In this document: positions 21,687 to 33,269 of the stretch, piece by piece
Position numbering within the stretch: the first letter of the stretch is position 1
Layout: each line of letters begins with the position of its first letter
Assembly (NCBI GenBank): GCA_030522415.1
Contig: CM060121.1
Span: forward strand, 14,789,142 to 14,853,141
Source of the DNA: Channallabes apus
Taxonomy: Eukaryota; Chordata; Actinopteri; Siluriformes; Clariidae
DNA: 64,000 bases
Reading direction: 5' to 3'
Translations under genes and position numbers: made by a program
The notes under the pieces: generated by a model
Told to the model about the DNA's origin: nothing
Seen by the model: only the letters and a program-made list of their open reading frames with translations
Database searches by the model: none

Positions 21687-23275
21687 TTATAAAAATGCTT
21701 GGCTAAATAAATAGGTTTTTAGCCTAGACTTAAACACTGAGACTGTGTCCCGAACACTATTTGGAAGACTATTCCATAATTTTGGGGCTTTGTAAGAAAA
21801 AGCTCTGCCCCCAGCTGTAGTTTTCATAATACGCGGTACTGACAAGCAGCCTGCATCCTTTGATCGAAATAGGCGTGGCGGATCGCAAGACACTAGCAGT
21901 TCGCTCAGATACTACGGCAGAAAACCATTTAATGCTTTATATGTCAAAGTAGTATTTTAAAATCAATGCCAAATTTCACAGGGAGCCAATGAAGTGAAGA
22001 TAAGATAGGGGTGATGTGCTCATATCTTCTGGTTCTAGTGAGGACTCTTGCTGCTGAATTCCAGACAGTAAGGCATTGCAATAGTCCAACCTAGAAGTGA
22101 TAAAAGCATGTTACAAAAGCGACAATATATTTCTTATCTTGGCAGAATGCTATCCTGGTGATATTATCTACATGAGCTTCAAATGAAAGGCTGGAATCTG
22201 TAATCACGCCGAGGTCTTTTACTGTTGCACTTGATGGAACAGATAGGCCATCTAAAGTTACGGTGTGATCTAAGATTTTACTCGATGTATGCGGTTCTAT
22301 GACTAGAACTTCTGTCTTATCCGGATTAAGCAGAAGGAAGTTAATTAGCATCCAATGTCTTATGTCCTGCACACATTGCTCAACTTTAGTAAGCTGGTTT
22401 TTCTCATCAGGTTTTGCTGAGACATATACAGTAACTGTGTGTCGTCAGCATAACAATGAAAACTAATACCATGCTTACGGATTATGTTGCCCAGAGGAAG
22501 CATGTAAAGGGAAAAAAGCAAGCCCGCCAACGCCAAACTCCACTAGAGAACATGCAGAATAATCACCATTTAAGTCTACATACTGATAACGATCGGTCAA
22601 ATAGGATCTGAGCCAGGAGAGGGCTGTACTCTTAATTCCTACTACATTTTCTAATCTGTGAAGAAGAATAGCATGATCAATGGTGTCAAAAGCTGCACTG
22701 AGGTCGAGTAATACAAGCATAGTTACACAACCCTGATCAGAGGCCAATAGGAGGTCATTTACTACTTTAACGAGTGCTGTTTCTGTGCTGTGATGAGGCC
22801 TAAATGCTGACTGATACAGTTCATGTATGCCATTTCTATGTAGATATGAGCTTAGCTGCTCCGCTACTATCTTTTCCAGAATCTTAGAGATAAAGGGGAG
22901 GTTTGATATTGGCCTGTAATTGGACAGCTGACAGGGGTCGAGGTCAGGTTTCTTAATTTTTGTTTTGATAACTGCTAATTTAAAAGATTTTGTAACATAA
23001 CCAATGCTGAGTGAGGAATTAATTATTCTCAACAGCGGTTCTGTTATTACTGGTACTATCTGTTTAAGAAAATGTGTCGGAATAGGATCTAATATACAGG
23101 TTGATGAATTTGCAGAAGAGATGAGTGAAATTAGTTCATTCTCTTCAAGGGGAGTAAAGTATTCTAGGTTCCGATCTGACATGGCTAGGTTAACATCTGT
23201 ATCAATTACATTGTTCGGTTTCAAAGCCTCAATTTTATGCCTGATATTTACAATTTTATTATTAAAGAAGTTCAT
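21687..23275 (-). pseudogene. L2-type LINE ORF2, reverse transcriptase
   Basis: From 23275 leftwards: ISSANSSTCILDPIPTHFLK, LSNYRPISNLPFISKILEK, QSAFRPHHSTETAL, LLDLSAAFDTIDH (catalytic Asp), a frame break near 22480, then the YADD box near 22455 in another frame, LLNPDKTEVLVI and DLGVITDSSLSF. The C-terminus is AFSYKAPKLWNSLPNSVRD at 21700-21800. The enzyme primes cDNA synthesis on nicked target DNA. Frames break at least twice. Confidence 0.9.
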
Positions 23276-23311
23276 GAAGTCCTCACTATTGCATGATGTT
23301 GCTGTGGAGAT

Positions 23312-24450
23312 TTATGTAGTGGTCTTATTTCTGGTTAATTTGGCTACAGTATTAATTAAAAATCTAGGATTATTTTTATTTTCTTCTATAAGAGTGGAGA
23401 GATACGTTGATCTAGCTCCACTAAGAGCTTTCCTATAGTTCAGGATGCTCTCTTTCCAAGCTATTTGAAATGCTAACACTTTAGTTTGACGCCATTTATG
23501 CTCTAATTTGCGAGCGGTCTGTTTTAAAGTGCGCGTGTGATCGTTATACCAGGGAGCGAGTTTCTTATCTCTAATAATTTTTCTGTTAACTGGAGCTACA
23601 TTATCTAAGGTACAATGAAATGTCGACTCTAAATATTCAGTCGCCTGATCGAGTTCTGTGGGGTCAGATGGTGATCTAATCAAAGTTGGTAACTCTGGGA
23701 GATTACTGATAAAACTATTTGTGGTAGTTGATGTGAATGTACGTTTAATCCGGTAGCGCGGTGCTGTGCGTAAATTATCACTGTGACACACTTGAATTGA
23801 GACAAGATAGTGATCTGAGCACAATTTCAGACAGTGGAATTGTGAATACATTTCTTATACTTAATCCGACGAATATTATTAAGTCTAAAGTGTGACCTGC
23901 TTCATGAGTGGGTCCTACTACACACTGATTTACGCCTACTGAGTCCAGTATGGACATAAATGCTGTTCTTAGAGGGTCTTCTGGATTCTCAAAATGAATA
24001 TTAAAATCTCCAGCAATTAACACTTTGTCTACATAAACGACTAGGTTTGAGATGAAATCTGCAAATTCACTAAGAAATTCAGAATACGGCCCTGGAAGTC
24101 TGTAAATTATAATTAGTGGAATCGACTGAGCTGACTTATTATACTTAAATACACTTATGTTACTATAAAGAATTTCAAATGAATTAAATTTGTGTCCGTG
24201 TTCTTGTACGATAGACAGATTATCATTGTGAATAACTGCGACGCCTCCCTCCTCTACCAGTTAACCGAGGCTGGTGTATGTACCTGTATCCAGGAGGACT
24301 AGCTTCATTTAGAGCTACATCCTCGTCCTGTTTAACCCATGTTTCAGTTAAACAGAGTATATCAAACTCCTGATCTGTGATAATTTAATTAACAATAACC
24401 ACTTTTGATGCGAGAGATCTAATATTTAACAGTCCTAGCTTCAGATCAGA
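23312..24450 (-). pseudogene. L2-type LINE ORF2, endonuclease and linker
   Basis: The AP-like endonuclease starts near 24450 with NIRSLASK and FDILCLTETW, includes the GDFNIH box near 24010, THEAGHTLDLI, and an SDH motif (CSDHYLVS) near 23815. The linker to the RT follows (LAPWYNDHTRTLKQTARKLE). It is broken by a frameshift near 23850 and stops around 24250. Confidence 0.85.
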
Positions 24451-24653
24451 GCTGCGCATTCAGTATGACCCGAGTATGTGGTCTTTATGTTCATTAAATT
24501 ATTGAAACAGACTTTCTGAGTCTTTCTACATTTTTGCTTAGCTCGGGGAACAGACACAGTCTCAATATGTTGAACTCTGAGTGTCGACTCTATGCAGCTA
24601 GCAGACGGTTCGTTTAGCCTGTCTGTCTGCTCCCTGGCCTGGGCTCTGGATTG

Positions 24654-25152
24654 TCACCGATTAACTAGGCCTCTACTGAGACTATGAGCTATAATACAGG
24701 AAATGAGAGCAGCACCTTCCCGAGTGGGATGGACACCATCGCGCCCTAACAGGCCAGCTTTGCCCTCAAAGGTCTTCCAGTTGTCTATGTAGCCCACATT
24801 ATTTTCAGAGCACCACCTGGACATCCATCGGTTCAGCGACCATAACCTGCTGTAAGCTATGTCGCCACGTTTCATTGGGATGGGACCAGAGCATACTACT
24901 TCATCGGACATCGCCTTCGCTAATTTAAACACCTCTGTAAAGTTACTCTTACTAACCTCTGACTGACGAAGGCGTATATTGTTAGCTCCAGCATGTACCA
25001 CTATCTTAGAGAACCTGTGCTGTCCTAGAGCCCTAAGATTACCTGTTATGTCCGGTGCTCTGGCTCCCAGGATACACCTAACCACTGCCGCTGGCCTAGC
25101 TAATTTCTAAGCTAAGGTCTAGCTAATTTCACATGCCGTATTATAGAGTCTC
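24654..25152 (-). pseudogene. L2-type LINE ORF1, SGNH-hydrolase part
   Basis: The C-terminal part of ORF1: RCILGARAPDI, FSKIVVHAGANNIR (the Asn block) and the catalytic DGVHPTREG. The first catalytic block (GDS) is at the join with 35920, on the other side of the Gypsy insertion. A direct repeat of AAATTAGCTAG near 25108-25133 accompanies a frame break. SGNH/esterase domains are known in ORF1 of CR1/L2-group LINEs; their role in transposition is unclear. Confidence 0.85.
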
Positions 25153-26042
25153 TGTTACGGTTTCCTATTTAGATGTTAAATTTGCTCTTAATGTCTAAGG
25201 GGGATAGGAAGCCGACATAAGAAAATAAAAAAAAGGAAGGTTAATATTTTGTAAACCGTCACTGATTACTATTTGAGAAGTCCTTTATGAACAAGAATGA
25301 GACAAACTCCAGAGTAGCGGCAAGTTTTAACAAACTTTAGTAATTTAAATCACCAAAACACACAGTGGAAACCAATAGTACAAGTAGTGAAAGAAAGAAT
25401 ATTTACGGAAAATATATACAATGTATTAAATAGGCATTCAACGGTGGGAGCCACGAGCAGAGCGTAAATCAAAGAAATAAATAAAACAAAACACCTTCTA
25501 ACTTATGCGCGGCAGTCAACCTAACCTATAAACACAATGAAAACAAAATCAGGGCTTGGGATGCCCGCTAACTACACTAACTAGCCAAAACATAAGTACA
25601 ACAAGTAGCTCTCACTCCTATCTAGTGTGTCTAAACAAAGTCTAACTCTACGTGCTGTTTATGTAAACCCTAGGGCGTACTAACCTGGACTCGACACCGC
25701 GAATAGAGACACGTCCAAGAACTCGTACCGGGCGGAGTTGGGACGAACAATACACGTAAAGAGAGAGTAGCGTATCACGCACACACCATTCACAAATCAC
25801 CATGACAACATACAGAATACCGGAAGTATAGCATCACCATAACAACATATATATGAATGAAACAAAAGCCGCGCCGCTGGCTGCGTCACTTCCGGGTTCT
25901 TATACTCGGCTAGGGCAGTCTCATTGGTTCCCACGGGAATCGCAGTCGCGCTGGAAACCATGATTGACGGGTGCGATGCCCAATCCCAGGACCTGAAAGA
26001 CATAGGCACCAAAATACATGGGAAATACTACGGGACGTAACA
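25153..26042 (-). repeat. Gmr1-like 3' LTR
   Basis: 890 bp, starting TGTTACGG and ending ACGTAACA (short inverted ends TGTTACG/CGTAACA). A purine-rich tract (AAGGGTGTGGG on the minus strand, 26053-26043) abuts it as the plus-strand primer site. Confidence 0.93.
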
Positions 26043-26109
26043 CCCACACCCTTAAGAACAAACGTATATGTTTGCAAAAAAAAAAAAAAACACCACAATA
26101 TTCTAGTGT

Positions 26110-27720
26110 TTAAACTCGGGACAGCGCATCTGCCACTACGTTATCCGTACCTCTTTTATACATAATGTCAAGATTGTAGTTTTGGAGGCGGCGCGGTGGT
26201 GTAGTGGTTAGCACTGTCGCCTTGCACCTCCAGGGTCCGGGTTCGTTTCCCGTCTCTGTGTGCATGGAGTTTGCATGTTCTCTCCGTGCTTGGTGGGTTT
26301 CCTCCGGGTACTCCGGTTTCCTCCCACAGTCCAAAGATATGCAGGTTAGGCTAATTGGCGTTCCTAAATTGCCCGTAGTGTGTGATTGGGTGCGTGAGTG
26401 TGTGTATGTGTGTGTGCCCTGCGATGGATTGGCACCCTGTCCAGGGTGTACCCCGCCTAGTGCCCGAAGTCTCCTGGGATAGGCTCCAGGTCCCCCGCGA
26501 CCCTGAACACAGGATTAAGCGGTATAGAAAATGAATGAATGAATGAATGTAGTTTTGGATGATGAGAGACCATCTCATCAACCTCTGGTTCTGATTACGC
26601 ATACGAGAAATAAAAGTTAGCGGGTTATGATCTGTGTAAACCACAACAGGATGAATAGAAGAACCAACGTAGACCTCGAAGTGCTGCAGCGCTAACAGCA
26701 AGGCCAGAGCCTCCTTCTCTATCGTTGAATAATTACGTTGACTTTTACTGAACTTCTTTGAGAAGTAACAAACAGGGTGGTTGATTCCCTCCTTGTCTTC
26801 CTGTAAAAGAACAGCACCAGCTCCTACTTCACTTGCGTCGACTTCCAGTTTAAATCCAACCATAAAATCTGGGGCAGACAACACAGGCCCGCTGCACAAC
26901 AGAGCTTTAGTATTATCAAAAGCAATCTGACATTCAGGTGACCACACAAACGGTTCTGAAGGACTAAGTAGGGAAGTCAGCGGAACCGCAACAGAGGAAA
27001 AGTTCCGACAAAAGCACCGATAGTAACCAGCCATACCCAAAAATCGTCGTAATTCTCGCCTGGTTTTTGGCCTAGGGAACTCATTAATTGCTGAAATTTT
27101 TGCTGTTACCGGTCGCACTTTACCTTGTCCTACTTGTTTACCTAAATAGGTCACTGTTGCTTTGCCAATTTCACATTTTGCCAGATTTAAAGTTAAGGAT
27201 GCTTTCTCCAACCGTATAAGTACGGTTTCCAACAACGATACATGTTCGGGCCAAGTCTGTGAATAAACGACCAGATCGTCAAGATAAGCGTTGCAATTGG
27301 GGATGTCAGTGAGCACCAAGTTGACCAGTCTTTGAAATGTCGCCGCAGTATTTCGCAACCCAAAAGGCATGACGTTATACTGTAAGAAACAGTCCGGGGT
27401 TACAAAGGCTAAAATTTCGGATGCCCTGGCAGTCAAGGGAACTTGCCAGTATCCTTTAAGAAGGTCCAACTTACTAACGAACTTTGCTGACCCTATACTG
27501 TCGACACAATCCTCCATTCTTGGCATTGGGAAACAATCGGGTATCGTCACGGCGTTTACGCGTCTATAGTCGGTGCAAAAAGGCTTAGTACCATCGGATT
27601 TTTCTACCAACAAACATGGAGAACTCCATGGACTAATGCTGGGCTTAGCTAACCCCTTTTCCAACAAGTACTGAGTTTCCAGCTTCATTAAACCTCTTTT
27701 AACTGCATTAAGTCTATAAT
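26110..27720 (-). pseudogene. Gmr1-like reverse transcriptase and RNase H
   Basis: RT runs from about 27720: SPWSSPCLLVEKSDGTKPF, KLDLLKGYWQVPLT, MPFGLRNTAATFQRL, and the catalytic NAYLDDLVVYS. RNase H follows: KLEVDASEVGAG, IEKEALALL, VYTDHNPLTF. After the SINE at 26187-26547 the RNase H resumes (YNLDIMYKRGTDNVVADALSRV region) and stops at 26110 just before the 3' LTR. RNase H is thus the last domain of the element, with no integrase after it. A small deletion/frameshift near 27710 separates it from the upstream frame. Confidence 0.9.
26187..26547 (+). mobile_element. Full-length tRNA-derived SINE in Gmr1-like RNase H
   Basis: Head GGTGGTGTAGTGGTTAGCAC (A box) and GGTCCGGGTTCGTTTCCC (B box), then GGAGTTTGCATGTTCTC, TTTCCTCCCACAGTCCAAAG and CAGGGTGTACCCCGCC. 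It ends in an AATG-repeat tail. The exact 12-bp duplication TGTAGTTTTGGA flanks it (26175-26186 and 26548-26559). Confidence 0.93.
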
Positions 27721-29103
27721 GGGCTGGGAGTTGTTTATCATAATATCATGCTGTAGTACGTTTGTTATTGTGGGAACATCACCTAAGATAGAAGGAAATT
27801 TGCTAAGGAGGTCAACTATATCTTGTCTTTGGTCAGCACTAAGGTGGTGTAAAAAACTTGCCAAGTTTGACAGGGTTTCGGAGTTTGGTAATCTGGCAGA
27901 CAACGGGACTCCATCAATCTTAAAACCATCCAGGTCACCATTCTCTTCCTCCAGACTTAAGCCATGATCACAAGCAATACTCACTGGGAAAACTACGTCC
28001 GTTCCCTTGTCAGTGGTGAGAGGCTCCATAGCATCTCTAGCATGATAAGTTTTTAACATGTTTATATGACAAAGTCGTTTTTGCCGCTTTCTATCGGGAG
28101 TCTTGATCACGTAATCAGTCTCACTTGTCCTCTCTAAAATTTCGTATGGCCCAGAAAATCGCGCAGACAACGTAGACCCTGGAATAGGAAGTAGGACCAA
28201 TACCTGGTCACCGACTGCAAAAGCCCTGGTCACGGCACCTTTATCATAGCGCGCTTTCATCTCCCCTTGAACTTTGGACAAAGACTCACGAGCTGAAGCA
28301 CAAGATTTCTGTAGCCTCTCACGAAATTTGCTTACGTAGTCTAACACGTTGGTTTTCTCACTCGCCTCAATACCCAACATCCTCTCTTTTAAAGCTTTTA
28401 GCGGTCCCCTTACAGTATGCCCAAAAACCAATTCTGATGGACTAAACCTCAGGGATTCTTGCACTGTTTCTCGAATTGAAAATAGAAGCAAAGGGACGCC
28501 TTCATCCCACTCGTTGCCCGTCTCAATACAATACTTCCTCAACATTGCTTTTAAGGTCTGGTGGAATCTTTCCAACATTCCCTGACTTTCAGGATGATAA
28601 GCACTAGAAGTACGGTGTGTAATGTTCAATGTGTTAAAGACTTGTGAACACAACTTTGACAGAAAATTGGTACCTCGATCTGTTTGTACAACCTTAGGTA
28701 AACTGAACGTAGTAAAAAACTTTATCAAAGTTTTGACTACTGCTTTAGCTGTAACTTTGCGAAGTGGGATAGCCTCTGGGTATCTGGTAGCGGTGCACAT
28801 AATCGTGAGCAAAAACTGATTACCAGATTTAGACTTTGGCAAAGGCCCCACACAGTCTACTATGACATGTTCGAAAGGTTCGCCCAGAACAGGAATCGGG
28901 ATCAACGGAGCTGGTGGGATCACCTGATTAGGCTTACCCACGTACTGACAAATGTGACAAGTCTTACAATACCGTATTACATCTCGCTTAAGTCCGTGCC
29001 AAAAAAAATGTTGAAGGATGCGATTGTAGGTTTTTGTTATTCCTAGGTGTCCTGATAGCGCATGGTCATGCCCTAATGACAAAACTTGCTGACGAAAGAC
29101 CAT
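27688..29103 (-). pseudogene. Gmr1-like integrase, main segment
   Basis: 471 codons. HHCC zinc finger (HDHALSGHLG, CKTCHICQ), then the DDE core: VIVDCVGPLPKSKSG, VVQTDRGTNF, and Glu in ESQGMLERFHQTLK. The C-terminal part is VLVLLPIPGS and FSGPYEILER, continuing towards the RT. Upstream coding sequence is at 32914-33269, beyond the foldback element. The domain inserts cDNA into chromosomes. Its position before RT is the Gmr1 hallmark. Confidence 0.92.
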
Positions 29104-30173
29104 CTATGGAACGATATCGCGGACAATATTCAAATGCAATTGCAAATTGGATTTGCAATTGCGTTTCCCATATGTGGACGCACAAAGTGTGCCATAATTC
29201 AAATGCAATTGCAAACTTTGCATTACCGTTTGCTGATTCGCCTTTGTGAGCGCACACTGACTGGCAAATTTCAAATGAAAAAACAAAGTCCATTTGCATT
29301 TGCATTTCCCAGGTCTTACACGTCATGAAACTGTCATATTTAAATATCAAAATCAATTACCACGTTTGCTTTTTCACTTTCTCTGCGCCGCGCGTCAAGC
29401 CGGCCAAAATTCAAACGCAATCGCTAATCCATTTGCAATTGCATTTCCAACACGTTACACAGAAACCTGTCAATCAGCGTCAGGGGCGGGTCTATACTGT
29501 GGGGCGGGATTGTATGGGGAGTGACGTCACTCACACTCGCCGACCAAGAGGGGGATATTTGAGCACTGGAGGTGAACCGAGATTATCTCATTTGTTTATC
29601 AAGAAATAAACACACAAAAATGACAAATCGCATATTTTCTTGCTCCGGAGTGGACAGAGAAGTTTTTACAATTAAAAATATTTTTAGATCTTCTCCTGTT
29701 ACAGCCTGCTGGAGCTAAATCTTTCAGAAATGCTGCGTACCGGTGTTATGCGCTAAAAAGCCTCCCTGCCACGGATTGCACCCCCACAAAATCTCTGTCA
29801 AATATATGAGGACATCACAATAAAAAATTCATATTATTATTATTAAATATAATATATGAGTATCATCAAATATATTATTACTATTATAATTAACCCTAAG
29901 CACGTGACATGGAAATTAAGACACATAATACAAATTCTCATATAATGTTTATTTTGTGGCACATTTATTTTGCAGGGGTTTGTCATGTAATACAAAAATG
30001 TTTACACTTAACAAATATTGTTTATGATGAAAAATTACACAAAGCGATTTTTATTATAAATAAGAAATATAAAAATATACATCTACAACCCATCTCAGAA
30101 GATGTTCATTCAAATGTTTAATTGTGTAGAAAAAAAAAACAAGCACATACATGCCACAAACCTATTTTCACTC

Positions 30174-30554
30174 TCTTTATTCATTCATTCATTCATTCTC
30201 TATACCGCTTAATCCTGTGATCAGGGTCGCGGGGGACCTGGAGCCTATCCCAGGAGACTTCGGGCACTAGGCGGGGTACACCCTGGACAGGGTGCCAATC
30301 CATCGCAGGGCACACACACATACACACACTCACCCAATCACACTGCTACGGCAATTTGGGAACGCCAATTAGCCTAATCTGCATGTCTTTGAACTGTGGG
30401 AGGAAACCGGAGTACCCGGAGGAAACCCACCAAGCACGGGGAGAACATGCAAACTCCATGCACACAGAGACGGGAATCGAGCCTGGCCGGGGAATCGAAC
30501 CCAGACCCTGGAGGTGCAAGGCGACAGTGCTAACCACTACACCACCGCGCCGCC
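30174..30554 (-). mobile_element. SINE in the left Tc1 terminal repeat
   Basis: Reverse-oriented copy of the 26187 SINE: TTCATTCATTCATTC tail, then TATACCGCTTAATCC, ending with the tRNA-like head. The 12-bp duplication CTATTTTCACTC flanks it (30162-30173 and 30555-30566). Confidence 0.93.
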
Positions 30555-30832
30555 CTATTTTCACTCAACAATCCAAACTTCTGGCTGTATAAAACACTTT
30601 AAAAAAAAAAAACAAAGAAAGATAACTATAGTCAACGACAACTGTTTTAACAGCTCAAACAGAGGAAAAAAAATATGGAATCACACAAATCTGAGGAAAA
30701 AAATATGGAATCACCATGCACTTTGCATTTCTACAACTGCTAATTAGTCTACAGTTAAAAAAGAGTGCTTGCACACTTTAGGGATGTGTTGAACCAAGAT
30801 GATTGACATAACTCATAGCTCCAACACGAGAG

Positions 30833-31840
30833 ATGTCAGTTGAAACAAAGGAGAGAATTATCAAACTTCTTGAAGAAGGTAAATCTTCATGGAATGTTGC
30901 AAAAGATGTTGGTTGTTCCCAGTCAGCTGTGTCTAAAATCTGGACCAAGTACAAATCAAATGGAAAGGTTGTAAAAGGGAAGCGTACTGGTAGACCAAGA
31001 AAGACATCAAAGCGCCAAGACAGAAAACTTTTAGCAATATGACTTGAAAACAGAAAATGCACAACAAAATAAATGAGGAACAAATGGGCAGAAAGTGGAG
31101 TCAATGTCTGTGAACGGACAGTAAGAAATCGCCTAAAAGAAATGGGATTTGCATACAGAAACGCCAAAAGAAAACCATCATTAACATCTAAACAGAAAAA
31201 AACAAGGGTTCAGTGGGCTAAAGAAAGACAATCTTGGACTGCGGATGACTGGATGAGAGTTATATTCAGTGATGAATCACGAATCTGCATTGCGCAGGGT
31301 GATGATGCTATAACTTTTGTTTGGTGCCGCTCCAATGAAATTTATGAAGACAACTGCCTGAAGAAAACATGCAAATTTCCACAATCATTATTGATATGGG
31401 GTTGTATGTCAGGTAAAGGTATGGGAGACATGACAGTCATTACATCTTCTATAAATGCACAAGTTTATGTTGAGATTTTGGACACTTTTCTTATTCCATC
31501 AATTGAAAGGATGTTTGGTGATGGTAGTATCATTTTTCAGGATGATAATGCATCGTGCCATAGGGCAAAATCTGTGAAAACATTCCTACAGGAAATACAT
31601 ATAATGTCAATGGCATGGCCTGCAAATAGTCCGGACCTTAATCCAATTGAAAATCTGTGGTGGAAATGAAAGAAAATGGTCCACGACAAGGCTCCAACCT
31701 GAAAAGCTGATCTGGCAACTGCAAGAAGACAAAGCTGGATACAGACTGATGAAGTATACTGTTTGACATTAGTTAAATCCAGGCCTCAGAGAATTCAAGC
31801 TGTTATAAAAGCCAGAGGTGGTGCAACAAAGTACAAGTAG
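30833..31840 (+). pseudogene. Tc1-like transposase
   Basis: One continuous frame from ATG 30833 to TAG 31838-31840. It has a paired-type HTH (EGKSSWNVAKDVGCSQSAVS, about residues 15-34), GRPRKTS hinge, and DDE blocks IFSDESR, QDDNASCHRAK and SPDLNPIENLW, ending RGGATKY. Internal stops: TGA and TAA in the hinge region (31039-31072) and two more after NLWWK (about 31667 and 31700). No frameshift is needed, so it died by point mutations only. Confidence 0.9.
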
Positions 31841-32913
31841 TGTTTTTATTTGGTGATTCCATATTTTTTTCCTCTGTTTGAGCTGTTAAAACAGTTGTCG
31901 TTGACTATAGTTATCTTTCTTTGGTTTTTTTTAAAGTGTTTTATACAGCCAGAAGTTTGGATTGTTGAGTGAAAATAGTTTTGTGGCATGTATGTGCTTG
32001 TTTTTTTTTCTACACAATTAAACATTTGAATGAACATCTTCTGAGAGGGGTGATTCCAGAATTTTTGCCAGGGGTTGTATATGAAAATAATATATAATTA
32101 ATATATTTTCCCCCTATACTACATGTGTTTTTTTATATAGATTATTTTATAATCAAATTCGTTTGGTGCAATTTGTAAATCATAAACCTATTAATTTATT
32201 TTGTAATATAATATTTGATAGAGGTTATGTTGGGGGGGGCAATCCGTGGCAGGGAGGCTTTTTAGCGCATAACACCGGTACGCAGCATTTCTGAAAGATT
32301 TAGCTCCAGCAGGCTGTAACAGGAGAAGATCTAAAAATATTTTTATTTGTAAAAACTTCTCTGTCCACTCCGGAGCAAGAAAATATGCGATTTGTCATTT
32401 TTGTGTGTTTATTTCTTGATAAACAAATGAGATAATCTCGGTTCACCTCCAGTGCTCAAATATCCCCCTCTTGGTCGGCGAGTGCGAGTGACGTCACTCC
32501 CCATACAATCCCGCCCCACAGTTTAGACCCGCCCCTGACGCTGATTGACAGGTTTCTGTGTAACGTGTTGGAAATGCAATTGCAAATGGAGTAGCGATTG
32601 CGTTTGAATTTTGGCCGGCTTGACGCGCGGCACAGAGAAAGTGAAAAAGCAAACGTGGTAATTGATTTTGATATTTAAATATGACAGGTTCATGACCTGT
32701 AAGACCTGGGAAATACAAATGCAAATGGACTTTGTTTTTTCATTTGAAATTTGGCAGTCAGTGTGCGCTCACAAAGGCGAATCAGCAAACGGTAATGTAA
32801 AGTTTGCAATTGCATTTGAATTATGGCACACTTTGTGCGTCCACATATGGGAAACGCAATAGCAAATGCAATTTGCAATTGCATTTGAATATTGTCCGCG
32901 ATATCACTCCATA

Positions 32914-33269
32914 ACCATGGGAACTACCACCTGATAAACTATGTTCCACTCGTCCTCTACAGAAGTACTTTTATGCCATTTTCGCATAAGTAACCCATCT
33001 TTAACAAAGAATGAAACATTATTTAATTTGCAGTTCTCCACTGATTTAAAGCATTTTGCCAATGAAGGATCATCCTTTTGAGCTTCGATAAGTTTTTCCT
33101 GAGTGACTGCCAAGGGCAAAATATCGCCCATTGCAACTTCCCTCACCTGGTCGCTGGGACCGAATTCGGTTTCTACCAGTTCCCCAGACTCAGCGCCTAT
33201 AACGAAGAAGGAGTCAGATAAAGATATGTCATTATGAAAGATACACCTTTTACTGGTAATGCAGAACAT
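32914..33269 (-). pseudogene. Gmr1-like segment between protease and integrase
   Basis: The frame from 33269 reads FVIGAESGELVETEFG, KLIEAQKDDPSLAKCF and DGLLMRKW, ending YQVVVPMV at the foldback insertion. This is the segment before the integrase zinc finger. It overlaps the gag-PR frame by about 70 bases in another frame, which implies an indel near 33240. Confidence 0.85.

Larger units (their letters stand above)
30086..32077 (+). mobile_element. Tc1-like transposon nested in the foldback element
   Basis: TA duplications at 30084-30085 and 32078-32079. The terminal repeats are about 230 bp long, seen as matching GTTGTCGTTGACTATAGTTA (right) and its complement (left). The left repeat has lost about 28 bp near its tip and holds a SINE. 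It encodes a transposase with four in-frame stops. Confidence 0.92.
29104..32913. mobile_element. Foldback (long-TIR) DNA transposon of uncertain superfamily
   Basis: Left arm 29104 to about 29795 and right arm about 32236-32913 are near-perfect inverted repeats of about 680 bp. The ends read TATGGARYGATATCGCGGAC. It interrupts the Gmr1-like integrase and has the 5-bp duplication ACCAT (29099-29103 and 32914-32918); removing one copy plus the element restores the integrase frame. No transposase of its own was seen. The arms hold many CAAATGCAATTGCAAA-type motifs. Its centre was hit by a Tc1 transposon. Confidence 0.88.

Noticed and set aside
29066..29609. Frames in the foldback arms (also 32494-32884)
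   Set aside because: They appear as mirror pairs because the arms are inverted repeats, with no transposase motifs.
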